From assembly GCA_021789565.1 (NCBI GenBank), contig JAJYJL010000629.1:1-5700 (forward strand): a stretch of 5,700 nucleotides of DNA. Direction: 5' to 3'. The DNA comes from Acidobacteriota bacterium. Lineage in GTDB: Bacteria; Acidobacteriota; Terriglobia; UBA7540. A model generated the notes under the pieces. It worked only from the letters and a program-made list of their open reading frames with translations. It was not told the origin of the DNA and did not search any database. This document shows, piece after piece, positions 1 through 5,700 of the stretch (positions are counted from its first letter, which is position 1; every line of letters begins with the position of its first letter). Both the position numbers and the translations under genes were made by a program.

Positions 1-118
1 TGTCATACGTGTACTTGGCGCGGCCGCTTGATTTTTCAGGGCCGTCAAGCCGCTCGATGGATTTCCCGATCAGCTCGCGGTGACCCGCTGCCGGCCAATC
101 ATATTTACATGTTGCCAT
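1..118 (-). CDS. Molybdopterin-binding large subunit of a xanthine dehydrogenase/aldehyde oxidoreductase-family enzyme (N-terminal fragment)
   Basis: This is the first 39 codons of a gene that runs off the left edge of the window. The visible protein starts MATCKYDWPAAGHRELIGKS and continues with IERLDGPEKSSGRAKYTYD. The pattern (I)G-x-x-x-x-R-x-D-G-x-x-K-x-x-G-x-A-x-Y-x-x-D is the characteristic N-terminus of the large, molybdenum-cofactor-carrying subunit of this family (E. coli PaoC/YagR, XdhA type). The subunit hydroxylates aldehydes or N-heterocycles, with electrons passed to the [2Fe-2S] subunit. The ATG at 118 overlaps the end of the upstream [2Fe-2S] gene by 14 bases and has a strong Shine-Dalgarno sequence five bases upstream, so the two are translated as a pair. 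No signal peptide is seen. The family precedent (PaoABC) is export together with the Tat-tagged small subunit, which I infer here. The substrate cannot be told, because the catalytic part lies outside the window. Confidence 0.85.
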   Translation of the reverse strand, partial: MATCKYDWPAAGHRELIGKSIERLDGPEKSSGRAKYTYD

Positions 119-761
119 TGGCGCCTCCCTTCATCCCGGCAGCTTCGAGAACTGCATTCCGGACTCCACGGTAAGTTCCACAACGGCAAATATTGCCACC
201 CAGGTTCTTGCTGATTTCTTCCTCCGTCGGGTTATGGTCGCGCTCAAGATATGCCGTGCAGGCCATCACAAAGCCCGGCGTGCAGAACCCGCACTGCTGC
301 GCATCATGTTTGACAAAAGCTTCCATAACCGGCGTGAGCTTGCCGTCAGCGGCAAGCCCCTCGATGGTGGTGATGTTGTGCCCTTCGGCCTCAATCGCCA
401 GCACCGTGCAGGCATAGACAGGTTTGCGGTCCATCATCACCGTGCAGGCCCCGCAGGTAGCCCTGTCGCACACCTTCTTGGAGCCGGTGATGTCCAGGCG
501 ATCGCGCAGGGCGTCCAGCAGCGTGACGCGCGGCTCAAGATTCAGCTTGTGAACCTTGCCATTCACACGAAGGGTTACGGGAACGGGTCCCGGGCCGACA
601 AATCCAGCTTCCGGTCCCGGCGGAGCGGCGCTCGCGATAGTACTGCCAACTAGCATGCCCCCTGAAACCGTTACGCCGGCCCCCTTCAGGAAATCCCGGC
701 GCGTCAAGGCAGACTTCTGTGATGAGCCAGCTTTTTGCGGCCGGTCCTTTTTCCTTCTCAT
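105..761 (-). CDS. Tat-exported [2Fe-2S] subunit of a periplasmic molybdenum hydroxylase (xanthine dehydrogenase/aldehyde oxidoreductase family)
   Basis: This small electron-transfer subunit passes electrons from the molybdenum centre of its partner through two [2Fe-2S] clusters. Numbered from the longer in-frame ATG at 776, a twin-arginine signal LTRRDFLKG (24-32) is followed by a hydrophobic stretch and an ASA-A cleavage-like site near 50. The plant-type ferredoxin domain has Cys103, Cys108, Cys111 and Cys123 (CDRATCGAC...YAC). The helical second domain has the pairs C-x2-C at 162/165 and C-x-C at 197/199 (QCGFCTPGF, NICRCGTY). All eight ligands are present, so the protein looks intact. Size and layout match E. 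coli PaoA (YagT). I chose the ATG at 761 (218 residues) because GAAGGAG sits six bases before it, while the ATG at 776 has no Shine-Dalgarno sequence. A promoter lies about 100 bases upstream. The next gene is the molybdopterin subunit, so no FAD-subunit gene lies between them, unlike paoABC. Confidence 0.93.
   Translation of the reverse strand: MRRKKDRPQKAGSSQKSALTRRDFLKGAGVTVSGGMLVGSTIASAAPPGPEAGFVGPGPVPVTLRVNGKVHKLNLEPRVTLLDALRDRLDITGSKKVCDRATCGACTVMMDRKPVYACTVLAIEAEGHNITTIEGLAADGKLTPVMEAFVKHDAQQCGFCTPGFVMACTAYLERDHNPTEEEISKNLGGNICRCGTYRGVRNAVLEAAGMKGGANGNM
124..131 (-). promoter_or_regulatory. Ribosome binding site of the molybdopterin subunit gene
   Basis: The minus strand reads AAGGGAGG, then CGCCA, then ATG. 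This is a near-ideal Shine-Dalgarno sequence at five bases from the start at 118. It lies inside the last codons of the [2Fe-2S] gene and settles the start of the overlapping downstream gene. Confidence 0.75.
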
Positions 762-767
762 AGTGGG

Positions 768-773
768 CTCCTT
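768..773 (-). promoter_or_regulatory. Ribosome binding site deciding the start of the [2Fe-2S] subunit
   Basis: The minus strand reads AAGGAG, then CCCACT, then ATG at 761. The motif is made from codons 2 and 3 of the longer possible start (ATG AAG GAG at 776). The region before that longer start (AAACTTC) has no purine-rich motif. The shorter start is therefore preferred. Confidence 0.65.
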
Positions 774-868
774 CATGAAGTTTAGTCTTCAGCAAGTTTC
801 TTAACTAAAACCTGGAACGCGTGAAGCAAACAACACGGTAATCAGTCTGACTTTATGACGAGAGCAGT

Positions 869-896
869 ATTATAACACTTGGAAATTCCCCAACAA
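869..896 (-). promoter_or_regulatory. Sigma-70-type promoter with extended -10, for the molybdenum hydroxylase operon
   Basis: On the minus strand a perfect TATAAT (869-874) is preceded by TGT, giving the extended -10 form TGTTATAAT. A TTGTTG (891-896) at 16 bases' spacing matches half of the -35 consensus. The predicted transcript start is near 862, giving a leader of about 100 bases before the ATG at 761. It lies in the AT-richer gap after the permease stop codon. I see no clear hairpin-plus-U-tract terminator after the permease, so some read-through from the efflux operon is possible. The call rests on sequence match only. Confidence 0.55.
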
Positions 897-937
897 CAAA
901 TTTCTGAAACTCATCCGCCAATTTATTAAAAAGGCTC

Positions 938-3900
938 TTACCGTCTGCTGGAACCGTCACCCGAATCCGCCAGCACCGATTCCGTCATGGGGACCGGTGC
1001 CACAATCGGCACTTCCTCGCTCCTTTTATGGAGCAACCTGCCCAGCCAGTGCTGAAACTGGTCCAGATACGTGTAATAAACCGGAGTGATGTAGAGTGTG
1101 ATGACTTGTGAAAAAACAAGCCCGCCCACAACTGCCAAGCCGAGGGGACGGCGGGATTCGGAGCCGGATCCCAAGCCGAGGGCGATGGGCATGATGCCCA
1201 TGAAGGCAGCGCCGGTTGTCATCATGATAGGCCGGAACCGGACGGTGGCGCCGTGATAGATCGCTTCCGCCGGCGAGAATCCTGAGGTACGTTGGGCATC
1301 CAGGGCGAAGTCGATCATCATGATCGCGTTCTTCTTTACAATACCGATCAGCATAATGATGCCCACAAAGCCGTAGAGGTCAAGATCCATATGAAAAGCC
1401 ATCAGAGTAACCAGCGCGCCCAGCGCTGCCGAAGGCAGACCCGAAAGGATGGTGATGGGATGGATGAAACTTTCGTAAAGAATACCCAAGACCAGGTATA
1501 TCACCAGAACAGTGGCAAGCAACAGGATGCCGAGACCAACCAGCGAGGACTGGAATTGCTGAGCGGTTCCTTCAAAACTCGCGCTGATGTTGGCCGGCAA
1601 CGTTTCACGCGCCAGCCGGTCAACGGCTGAAACGGCATCGCCCAGAGCGACGCCCGGCGCCAGATTGAATGAAAGGGTCACTGAAGGGAGCTGCCCAAAG
1701 TGGTTGACGGAAAGCGGCCCAAGGCCTTCCGAGATGGACGCGACGGTGCTCAGGGGAACCAGTTGCCCGCTGGTGGAGCGGACATAAAGCAGTGACAAGT
1801 CATTAGGGTTCGCCTGATATTGGGGTTCCAGTTCAGAAATTACCCAGTATTCGTTGTTTGGCGCGTAGATGGTTGAGATCCGTCCCTGGCCGTAAGCGGT
1901 GGTCAGCGCGTTTTCAATCTGATAGGCGCTCACGCCCATGGCCTTGGCTTTGTCACGGTCAATTTGGACATTGACCTGCGGATTGTTGATTTCCAGGTCG
2001 GAAGTCACGTCCTGAAATCCAGGGAGCCCACGCATCTTTGTCTCAAGGGCACGAGCGTCCTTATAAAGCTCCTTGGTGTCTGGCCCCTCAAGCGTGTATT
2101 GATACTGGCTCTTGGTCAGATGCGCGCTGAGCTGGATGGGAGGAGGGTTCTGCATGAAGACAAATAAGCCCGGTATGGCGGCAAGTTTGGGCCGCAACTG
2201 CTGGATAACCTCATCTGTGCTGACCAGCCGGTATTCTGGTCCAAAGGGTTTGTGAGGAATGTGGAAGAAATTCTTCAGCCCCGCGATGAATTCCTGACTT
2301 GCAGATGGATGGTCCTTGAGGTGGCAGAAAAAGATTCCGGAATTCCCTCCGCCGGAAGGTCCGCCGGCACCTGCCAGGACAAAAACTGAACTCACGTTGG
2401 GGTTCGCGCGAACGACTACGGAAACCTGCCGCTGGAGCTTCTTCATCTGTTCGAATGAAGTTCCCTGTGCGGCCTGGCTAAAAGCAAAAATCCCACCGCT
2501 GTCTTCACTAGGCAGAAATCCTTTGGGGATGCGCATAAACAAGTATCCAGTAATGACTAGAATCAGAATCGATAGGATCAGGACTGTAAAGCGATGCCGG
2601 ATGACCACTCGCAGGCTCCAGTCATAGCCCTGGAGCAGATATTTGAAATAGCGCTCGGAACGTTCAAACAGCTTGCTGTGTTTCTGCGCCCGCGGATGCC
2701 GCAGGAAGCGGCTGCAGAGCATAGGTGTCAAAGTTAGAGACACCAGGCCCGAAACCAGCACCGCAGACATGATGGTGACGGAGAACTCATGCAGCAATCG
2801 CCCCATGATCCCGCTCATGAAAAGGACAGGGATGAACACGGCGGTCAGGGACAAAGTCATCGAAAGGATGGTGAAGCTGATTTCCCTGGAGCCGTTCAGC
2901 GCGGCCTCCATCACCCCTTCGCCCAGCTCCATGTGCCGGACAATGTTCTCGAGCATGACGATGGCATCATCCACCACAAAGCCCACGGCGAGAACAAGAG
3001 CCATCAGGGATAAGTTGTCCACCGTATAGCCTGCCAGGTACATGACCGCGAATGTGCCGATGATCGACATGGGCAGCGCCATGCTGGGGATGATGGTGGC
3101 GGAGACGTTGCGGAGAAACAGAAAGATAACCAGGATGACCAGACACAATGTCAGATATAGGGTGAACTTGACGTCGTTGATCGAATCCCTGATGGTCTGC
3201 GAACGGTCATACTGAATTTGGAAATTAATGGAAGCCGGAAATTCAGAATGGAAGGTCGGCAGCAGCTTCCGGATGTTGTTTACCACTTCGACCGTGTTGG
3301 TTCCCGGCTGGCGCTGGATCGCCAGCACCATTGCCCGGTGAGCGCCAAACCACATCGCGATCTTGTCGCTCTGGCTGCCGTTGACAACGTTGGCAACCTC
3401 GTCCAGCCGCACGGGAGCGCCATTCCGGTAGGCGATAATAAGGGGCCGGTAAGCAGCCGCATTATTCAACTGGCCTTCCGCCTGCACCACAAAAGACTTA
3501 TGGGCGCCGTAGAGGGTACCTGTCGGCAGATTAACGTTGGCATCCTGAATGGCCTGGGTGGCCTCATCAATCCCGATTTGACGGGCCGCAAGGGCCTTGG
3601 GGTCAAACTGCACGCGCACCGCATACTTCTGCTCGCCAAACACCTGGACCTGGGCAACTCCACTGATCATGGAGATGCGCTGGGCCATCATCGTGTCCGC
3701 ATATTCGCTGGTCGTGTACAAAGGAAGCGTGTCGGACCATACCGACATGTAAATGATCGGCTGGTCAGCAGGATTCACCTTGCGAAACGTCGGCGGAGAC
3801 GGCATGTTGGGGGGAAGCTGGCCCGCCGCCTGCGTAATCATGGACTGAACGTCCTGAGCGGCCGCGTCAATGTTCCGGCTCAGATCAAATTGCAGGCTGA

Positions 3901-4171
3901 TCTGCGTGCTGCCTTGCATGTTGGTGGACGACATTGAATTCAAGCCGGCAATGGTGGAGAACTGCCGCTCCAGCGGGGTCGCCACCGAAGACGCCATCGT
4001 TTCCGGACTCGCGCCCGGAAGGCCGGCGCTTACCGTGATGGTGGGATAATCCACGCTGGGCAGGTCGCTGACCGGCAGGTAGCGATACGCCATCACGCCA
4101 AACAAAAGGATGCCCAGCATCACCAGCGTCGTCATAACTGGGCGACGGATAAAAAGTTCAGAGATGTTCAT
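938..4171 (-). CDS. RND-family multidrug efflux permease, MdtB/MdtC-like (HAE1)
   Basis: This inner-membrane H+/drug antiporter is the pump of a tripartite efflux system, drawing substrates from the periplasm or outer membrane leaflet. It has 1077 residues in the classical duplicated layout: TM1 near 11-30, a periplasmic porter loop, TM2-TM6 near 337-486, TM7 near 525-546, a second loop, and TM8-TM12 near 874-1034. The proton relay is complete: Asp401-Asp402 in TM4 (GFVVDDAIVMLEN), Lys947 in TM10 (GIVKKNAIMMIDFA), and Arg978 and Thr985 in TM11, matching AcrB D407/D408/K940/R971/T978. The N-terminal text (LPSVDYPTITVSA, PLERQF) and the TM10 motif resemble E. coli MdtB/MdtC more than AcrB. It is slightly longer than MdtB/C, mainly through a hydrophilic tail after 1045. 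The ATG overlaps the adaptor stop (ATGA), with AGGA nine bases upstream. MdtB and MdtC form mixed trimers. Only one permease is seen here, so a homotrimer is likely. Substrates are unknown. Confidence 0.96.
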   Translation of the reverse strand: MNISELFIRRPVMTTLVMLGILLFGVMAYRYLPVSDLPSVDYPTITVSAGLPGASPETMASSVATPLERQFSTIAGLNSMSSTNMQGSTQISLQFDLSRNIDAAAQDVQSMITQAAGQLPPNMPSPPTFRKVNPADQPIIYMSVWSDTLPLYTTSEYADTMMAQRISMISGVAQVQVFGEQKYAVRVQFDPKALAARQIGIDEATQAIQDANVNLPTGTLYGAHKSFVVQAEGQLNNAAAYRPLIIAYRNGAPVRLDEVANVVNGSQSDKIAMWFGAHRAMVLAIQRQPGTNTVEVVNNIRKLLPTFHSEFPASINFQIQYDRSQTIRDSINDVKFTLYLTLCLVILVIFLFLRNVSATIIPSMALPMSIIGTFAVMYLAGYTVDNLSLMALVLAVGFVVDDAIVMLENIVRHMELGEGVMEAALNGSREISFTILSMTLSLTAVFIPVLFMSGIMGRLLHEFSVTIMSAVLVSGLVSLTLTPMLCSRFLRHPRAQKHSKLFERSERYFKYLLQGYDWSLRVVIRHRFTVLILSILILVITGYLFMRIPKGFLPSEDSGGIFAFSQAAQGTSFEQMKKLQRQVSVVVRANPNVSSVFVLAGAGGPSGGGNSGIFFCHLKDHPSASQEFIAGLKNFFHIPHKPFGPEYRLVSTDEVIQQLRPKLAAIPGLFVFMQNPPPIQLSAHLTKSQYQYTLEGPDTKELYKDARALETKMRGLPGFQDVTSDLEINNPQVNVQIDRDKAKAMGVSAYQIENALTTAYGQGRISTIYAPNNEYWVISELEPQYQANPNDLSLLYVRSTSGQLVPLSTVASISEGLGPLSVNHFGQLPSVTLSFNLAPGVALGDAVSAVDRLARETLPANISASFEGTAQQFQSSLVGLGILLLATVLVIYLVLGILYESFIHPITILSGLPSAALGALVTLMAFHMDLDLYGFVGIIMLIGIVKKNAIMMIDFALDAQRTSGFSPAEAIYHGATVRFRPIMMTTGAAFMGIMPIALGLGSGSESRRPLGLAVVGGLVFSQVITLYITPVYYTYLDQFQHWLGRLLHKRSEEVPIVAPVPMTESVLADSGDGSSRR

Positions 4172-5319
4172 GAAGAGCTTTCCTGCCCGGAAGAGGGCTC
4201 GTTCTTGAACGAAACCTTGGCGCCCGGGAAAAGCCGAAGCTGGCCGTTGGTCACGACAGTTTCACCCGGATTGACCCCCTTATCCACGATCGTCAGACCC
4301 TGAAGCGTATTCCCGACGGTCACCGGACGGTAATCCACCGTGTCGTCAGCCTTGACAACATAAACGTATTGGCCTCGCTCGCCGGTCTGCACCGCCTGCG
4401 AAGGGACCACCGTCGCATTGCGCTGCACCGTAAGATCAAGCGTAACGTTTACAAACTGCCCGGGCCAAAGCCGCCGGTCGCCGTTCGCAAATGTTCCCTT
4501 CAGCACAATCGTTCCGGTATTGCTGTCCACTGCATTGTTGATAAAACTCAGGTACCCGCTTGAGGCGTTGGACGGAACACTCGAAGGATAGGCCAGGACT
4601 CGAAGCCTTCCCCGGGCCTCATGGGCCTTCACCTGCGCCAGAAATTTCTCCGGAATCGAGAAGTCCACATAAATCGGTGTCACCTGATTAATGACCACCA
4701 GGCTGGTGTCATTGTTCTTGACCAGGTTCCCCGGGTGGACCAGCAGGCTACCGGTGCGGCCGCCGATGGGCGCGTAAATCGAACAGTAGCTCAACTGGAT
4801 CTTTGCATTTTCAACAGCGGCCTGATCGGCGCGCACGGCAGCATCCAGCGCCTGAGCGTTGCTGGTGAACTGTTCGTACTGGAGCTGCGAGACGATGCCG
4901 GACTTTACCAGTTGCGTGTACCGCTGGGCTTCCGTCTTGGCATATTGAGCATTGGCCTGGTCCCGGGCCAGGTTCGCTTCAGCCTGCCTCAGCGTCGCCT
5001 GAAAGGACCGCGGATCAATGCTGAAGAGCATGTCTCCTTTACGGACGTCCTGGCCCTCTGTAAAATAGGCTTTCTGGATCTCCCCATCTACCAAAGATTT
5101 GACAGTAACCGTAGAATACGCTTCCACGTTTCCGATGGCCGTCACCTGGACGGGCATGTCCTGCTGCGTAGCTTTCGCAACCACCACCGGCACAACCATG
5201 GCCGCCAGCGATGGCGAAGGGGTGCCGGCTGTTTTCTTATCTGAACAGCCGGCATAAAACAAGGCGACCATGGACAGGCCCACGACGCACCCGGTAAGTT
5301 TTAATCTGGATTTGTACAC
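4168..5319 (-). CDS. Periplasmic adaptor (membrane fusion protein) of the RND efflux pump, MdtA/AcrA-like
   Basis: The adaptor bridges the RND permease and an outer-membrane channel. It has 383 residues. A basic, hydrophobic N-terminus ends in FYAGC with Cys25, suggesting a lipoprotein signal, although Tyr at -3 is unusual for a lipobox. The order then follows the family. The first half of the biotinyl-lipoyl domain is at about 65-103 (GDMLFSIDPRSF). A Gln/Ala-rich alpha-helical hairpin follows at about 104-175. The second lipoyl half is at about 178-208 (YAPIGGRTGSLLVHPGNLV). The beta-barrel is at about 213-300 (RRLWPGQFVNVTL), followed by a membrane-proximal domain to about 370 and a Ser-rich tail. 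The start is GTG: the in-frame stop TGA lies 13 codons upstream with no ATG between, and the next Met (17) would remove most of the signal. CAGGG lies nine to ten bases before the GTG, a modest Shine-Dalgarno sequence. The last four bases overlap the permease start, so the two are co-translated. No regulator gene is visible nearby. Confidence 0.94.
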   Translation of the reverse strand: MYKSRLKLTGCVVGLSMVALFYAGCSDKKTAGTPSPSLAAMVVPVVVAKATQQDMPVQVTAIGNVEAYSTVTVKSLVDGEIQKAYFTEGQDVRKGDMLFSIDPRSFQATLRQAEANLARDQANAQYAKTEAQRYTQLVKSGIVSQLQYEQFTSNAQALDAAVRADQAAVENAKIQLSYCSIYAPIGGRTGSLLVHPGNLVKNNDTSLVVINQVTPIYVDFSIPEKFLAQVKAHEARGRLRVLAYPSSVPSNASSGYLSFINNAVDSNTGTIVLKGTFANGDRRLWPGQFVNVTLDLTVQRNATVVPSQAVQTGERGQYVYVVKADDTVDYRPVTVGNTLQGLTIVDKGVNPGETVVTNGQLRLFPGAKVSFKNEPSSGQESSS

Positions 5320-5392
5320 TTTTCTGCACCCTGACTTTAAATTACTTTCGACGTTTCAAAAGGGGGAAGCGTTACAGAATCTTTACCCCACC

Positions 5393-5410
5393 GCCCGCTG
5401 CAAAGCGGGC
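5393..5410. repeat. Perfect 7-bp hairpin with GCAA loop, upstream of the adaptor gene
   Basis: GCCCGCT, GCAA, AGCGGGC form a perfect seven-pair GC-rich stem. On the plus strand the loop is a GNRA tetraloop, and on the minus strand it is TTGC. Neither side is followed by a T-tract, so it is not a standard Rho-independent terminator. It lies 74 bases before the adaptor start, where it could fold in the efflux mRNA leader. The function is unknown. Confidence 0.5.
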
Positions 5411-5425
5411 TTGCTGAAAACCTAC

Positions 5426-5447
5426 GCCGCACTCCGCTGGAGTTGGC
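5426..5447. repeat. Imperfect inverted repeat in the efflux leader region
   Basis: ACTCC (5431-5435), GCT, GGAGT (5439-5443) form a five-pair stem. It is extended by GCC (5426-5428) pairing with GGC (5445-5447) across a small asymmetric internal loop. It sits 15 bases from the neighbouring 7-bp hairpin, so the two could be consecutive leader stems or protein sites. A short repeat of this kind can also occur by chance. Confidence 0.3.
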
Positions 5448-5452
5448 AAAAC

Positions 5453-5468
5453 TTGCGATAACGCGCAA
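5453..5468. promoter_or_regulatory. Possible operator: TTGCG-N6-CGCAA palindrome
   Basis: TTGCG (5453-5457) and CGCAA (5464-5468) are exact inverted half-sites with six bases between. A 16-base dyad is the sort of site bound by dimeric helix-turn-helix repressors, which often control RND operons. No regulator gene is in the window and no promoter is firmly placed next to it, so this is a suggestion only. Confidence 0.2.
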
Positions 5469-5552
5469 AGATCTTCAACCAACTTCGGCGCTGTCTTAGG
5501 GAAATTGGAAAGCAACAAGAAAGATTTATTACGTACTCCTGATAAACTTCCC

Positions 5553-5666
5553 TCAGCACAATGTCACCTGTTTGATCTCCGTCCCATTATAATTGAAATC
5601 CGGGCAGACGGCACAGGCCATCAGGGTGTGCGCAGTTCCGTTTTCTCCGGGATGCGGAAAATTCAT
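5553..5666 (-). CDS. Possible 37-residue Cys-containing protein (doubtful)
   Basis: A 37-codon frame runs from ATG at 5666 to TGA at 5553. It begins MNFPHPGENGTAHTLM and continues ACAVCPDFNYNGTEIKQVTL before a final Cys. It has a C-x2-C pair (Cys18, Cys21) and a terminal Cys37, with no membrane segment. AGGA lies three bases before the ATG, closer than usual. The ATG overlaps a TGA (ATGA, 5666-5663) that would end another minus-strand frame entering from the right edge (last residues TNLLPDHRQDK). That would be an operon-like junction if both were real. I recognise no family, and a frame this short is common by chance. It could also be a decayed gene remnant. Confidence 0.22.
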   Translation of the reverse strand: MNFPHPGENGTAHTLMACAVCPDFNYNGTEIKQVTLC

Positions 5667-5700
5667 TTATCCTGGCGGTGGTCGGGCAGCAGATTCGTCT

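Larger units (their letters stand above)
5320..5552. other. Gene-free region upstream of the efflux operon
   Basis: This is the expected control and leader region for the adaptor-permease operon on the minus strand. Frames here are short and show no family resemblance. I do not find a convincing -35/-10 pair. The best minus-strand TATAAT (5586-5591) lies further upstream and has no acceptable -35 partner. The region holds three inverted repeats, listed separately, and a 14-base mirror repeat CTTCAACCAACTTC at 5473-5486. Confidence 0.6.

Noticed and set aside
234..653. Plus-strand frame opposite the [2Fe-2S] gene
   Set aside because: It is the shadow of a gene whose eight cluster cysteines are all conserved on the minus strand.
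777..868. Molybdenum cofactor riboswitch in the leader of the hydroxylase operon
   Set aside because: The leader is only about 100 bases, and I see no set of stems resembling the conserved Moco aptamer.
3218..3937. Long plus-strand open frame opposite the permease
   Set aside because: It is antisense to well-conserved RND codons. The translation is rich in Arg, His and Gly with no recognisable domain, as expected from the complement of a GC-rich gene.
4621..5244. Plus-strand open frame opposite the adaptor gene
   Set aside because: The minus-strand frame is a clear membrane fusion protein over the same bases. The plus-strand product has no family features.
5393..5410. Rho-independent terminator
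   Set aside because: The stem is perfect, but there is no T-tract after it on either strand (TTGCTGAAAA on plus, GGTGGGGTAAAG on minus).
5473..5486. Mirror repeat CTTCAACCAACTTC
   Set aside because: It is a perfect mirror rather than an inverted repeat, so it forms neither a hairpin nor a dyad site. At 14 bases and mixed composition it is probably chance.
5586..5593. ATTATAAT as a two-way promoter -10 box
   Set aside because: It gives TATAAT on both strands, but no -35-like hexamer sits at 16-18 bases on either side. It could be chance in AT-richer DNA.
5652..5700. Plus-strand gene start (MRKIHLSWRW...) running off the right edge
   Set aside because: There is no Shine-Dalgarno sequence before the ATG, only 16 codons are visible, and the translation has no family signal.

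Overview
The window looks like an ordinary bacterial chromosome segment, moderately GC-rich, with every credible gene on the minus strand. The gene types are an MdtABC-like RND pump and a Tat-exported molybdenum hydroxylase. Together with the codon choice and AT-richer intergenic DNA they fit a Gram-negative soil-type bacterium. Acidobacteriota is my best guess, but this is inference from style only and nothing in the window is diagnostic of a phylum. An outer membrane is implied by the tripartite pump and the Tat-dependent periplasmic enzyme.

Layout in transcription order (right to left). From 5700 to 5553 there is a doubtful 37-codon reading frame with three cysteines. From 5552 to 5320 there is no gene, but several inverted repeats lie where the leader or control region of the efflux operon should be. 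From 5319 to 4168 is the periplasmic adaptor (membrane fusion protein), starting at GTG. From 4171 to 938 is the inner-membrane RND permease, joined to the adaptor by an ATGA stop/start overlap. No outer-membrane channel gene is visible. From 937 to 762 is a short intergenic region carrying a good sigma-70-type promoter with an extended -10 box. From 761 to 105 is the Tat-exported [2Fe-2S] subunit of a xanthine dehydrogenase/aldehyde oxidoreductase-family enzyme. From 118 to the window edge is the N-terminus of its molybdopterin-binding large subunit, overlapping the [2Fe-2S] gene by 14 bases.

Two functional units are therefore present. The first is a two-gene efflux operon: the adaptor links an H+-driven permease to an unseen outer-membrane channel and exports hydrophobic or amphiphilic compounds. 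The second is the start of a molybdenum hydroxylase operon resembling E. coli paoABC. In it the small subunit carries the twin-arginine signal and probably brings the signal-less large subunit to the periplasm, where such enzymes oxidise aldehydes or N-heterocycles. The promoter between the units suggests they are expressed separately.

I found no mobile element, CRISPR array, tRNA, rRNA or clear novel system. The points worth a second look are small: the leader structures, the promoter-overlapping inverted repeat, the tiny Cys-containing frame, and the subunit order of the molybdenum enzyme.
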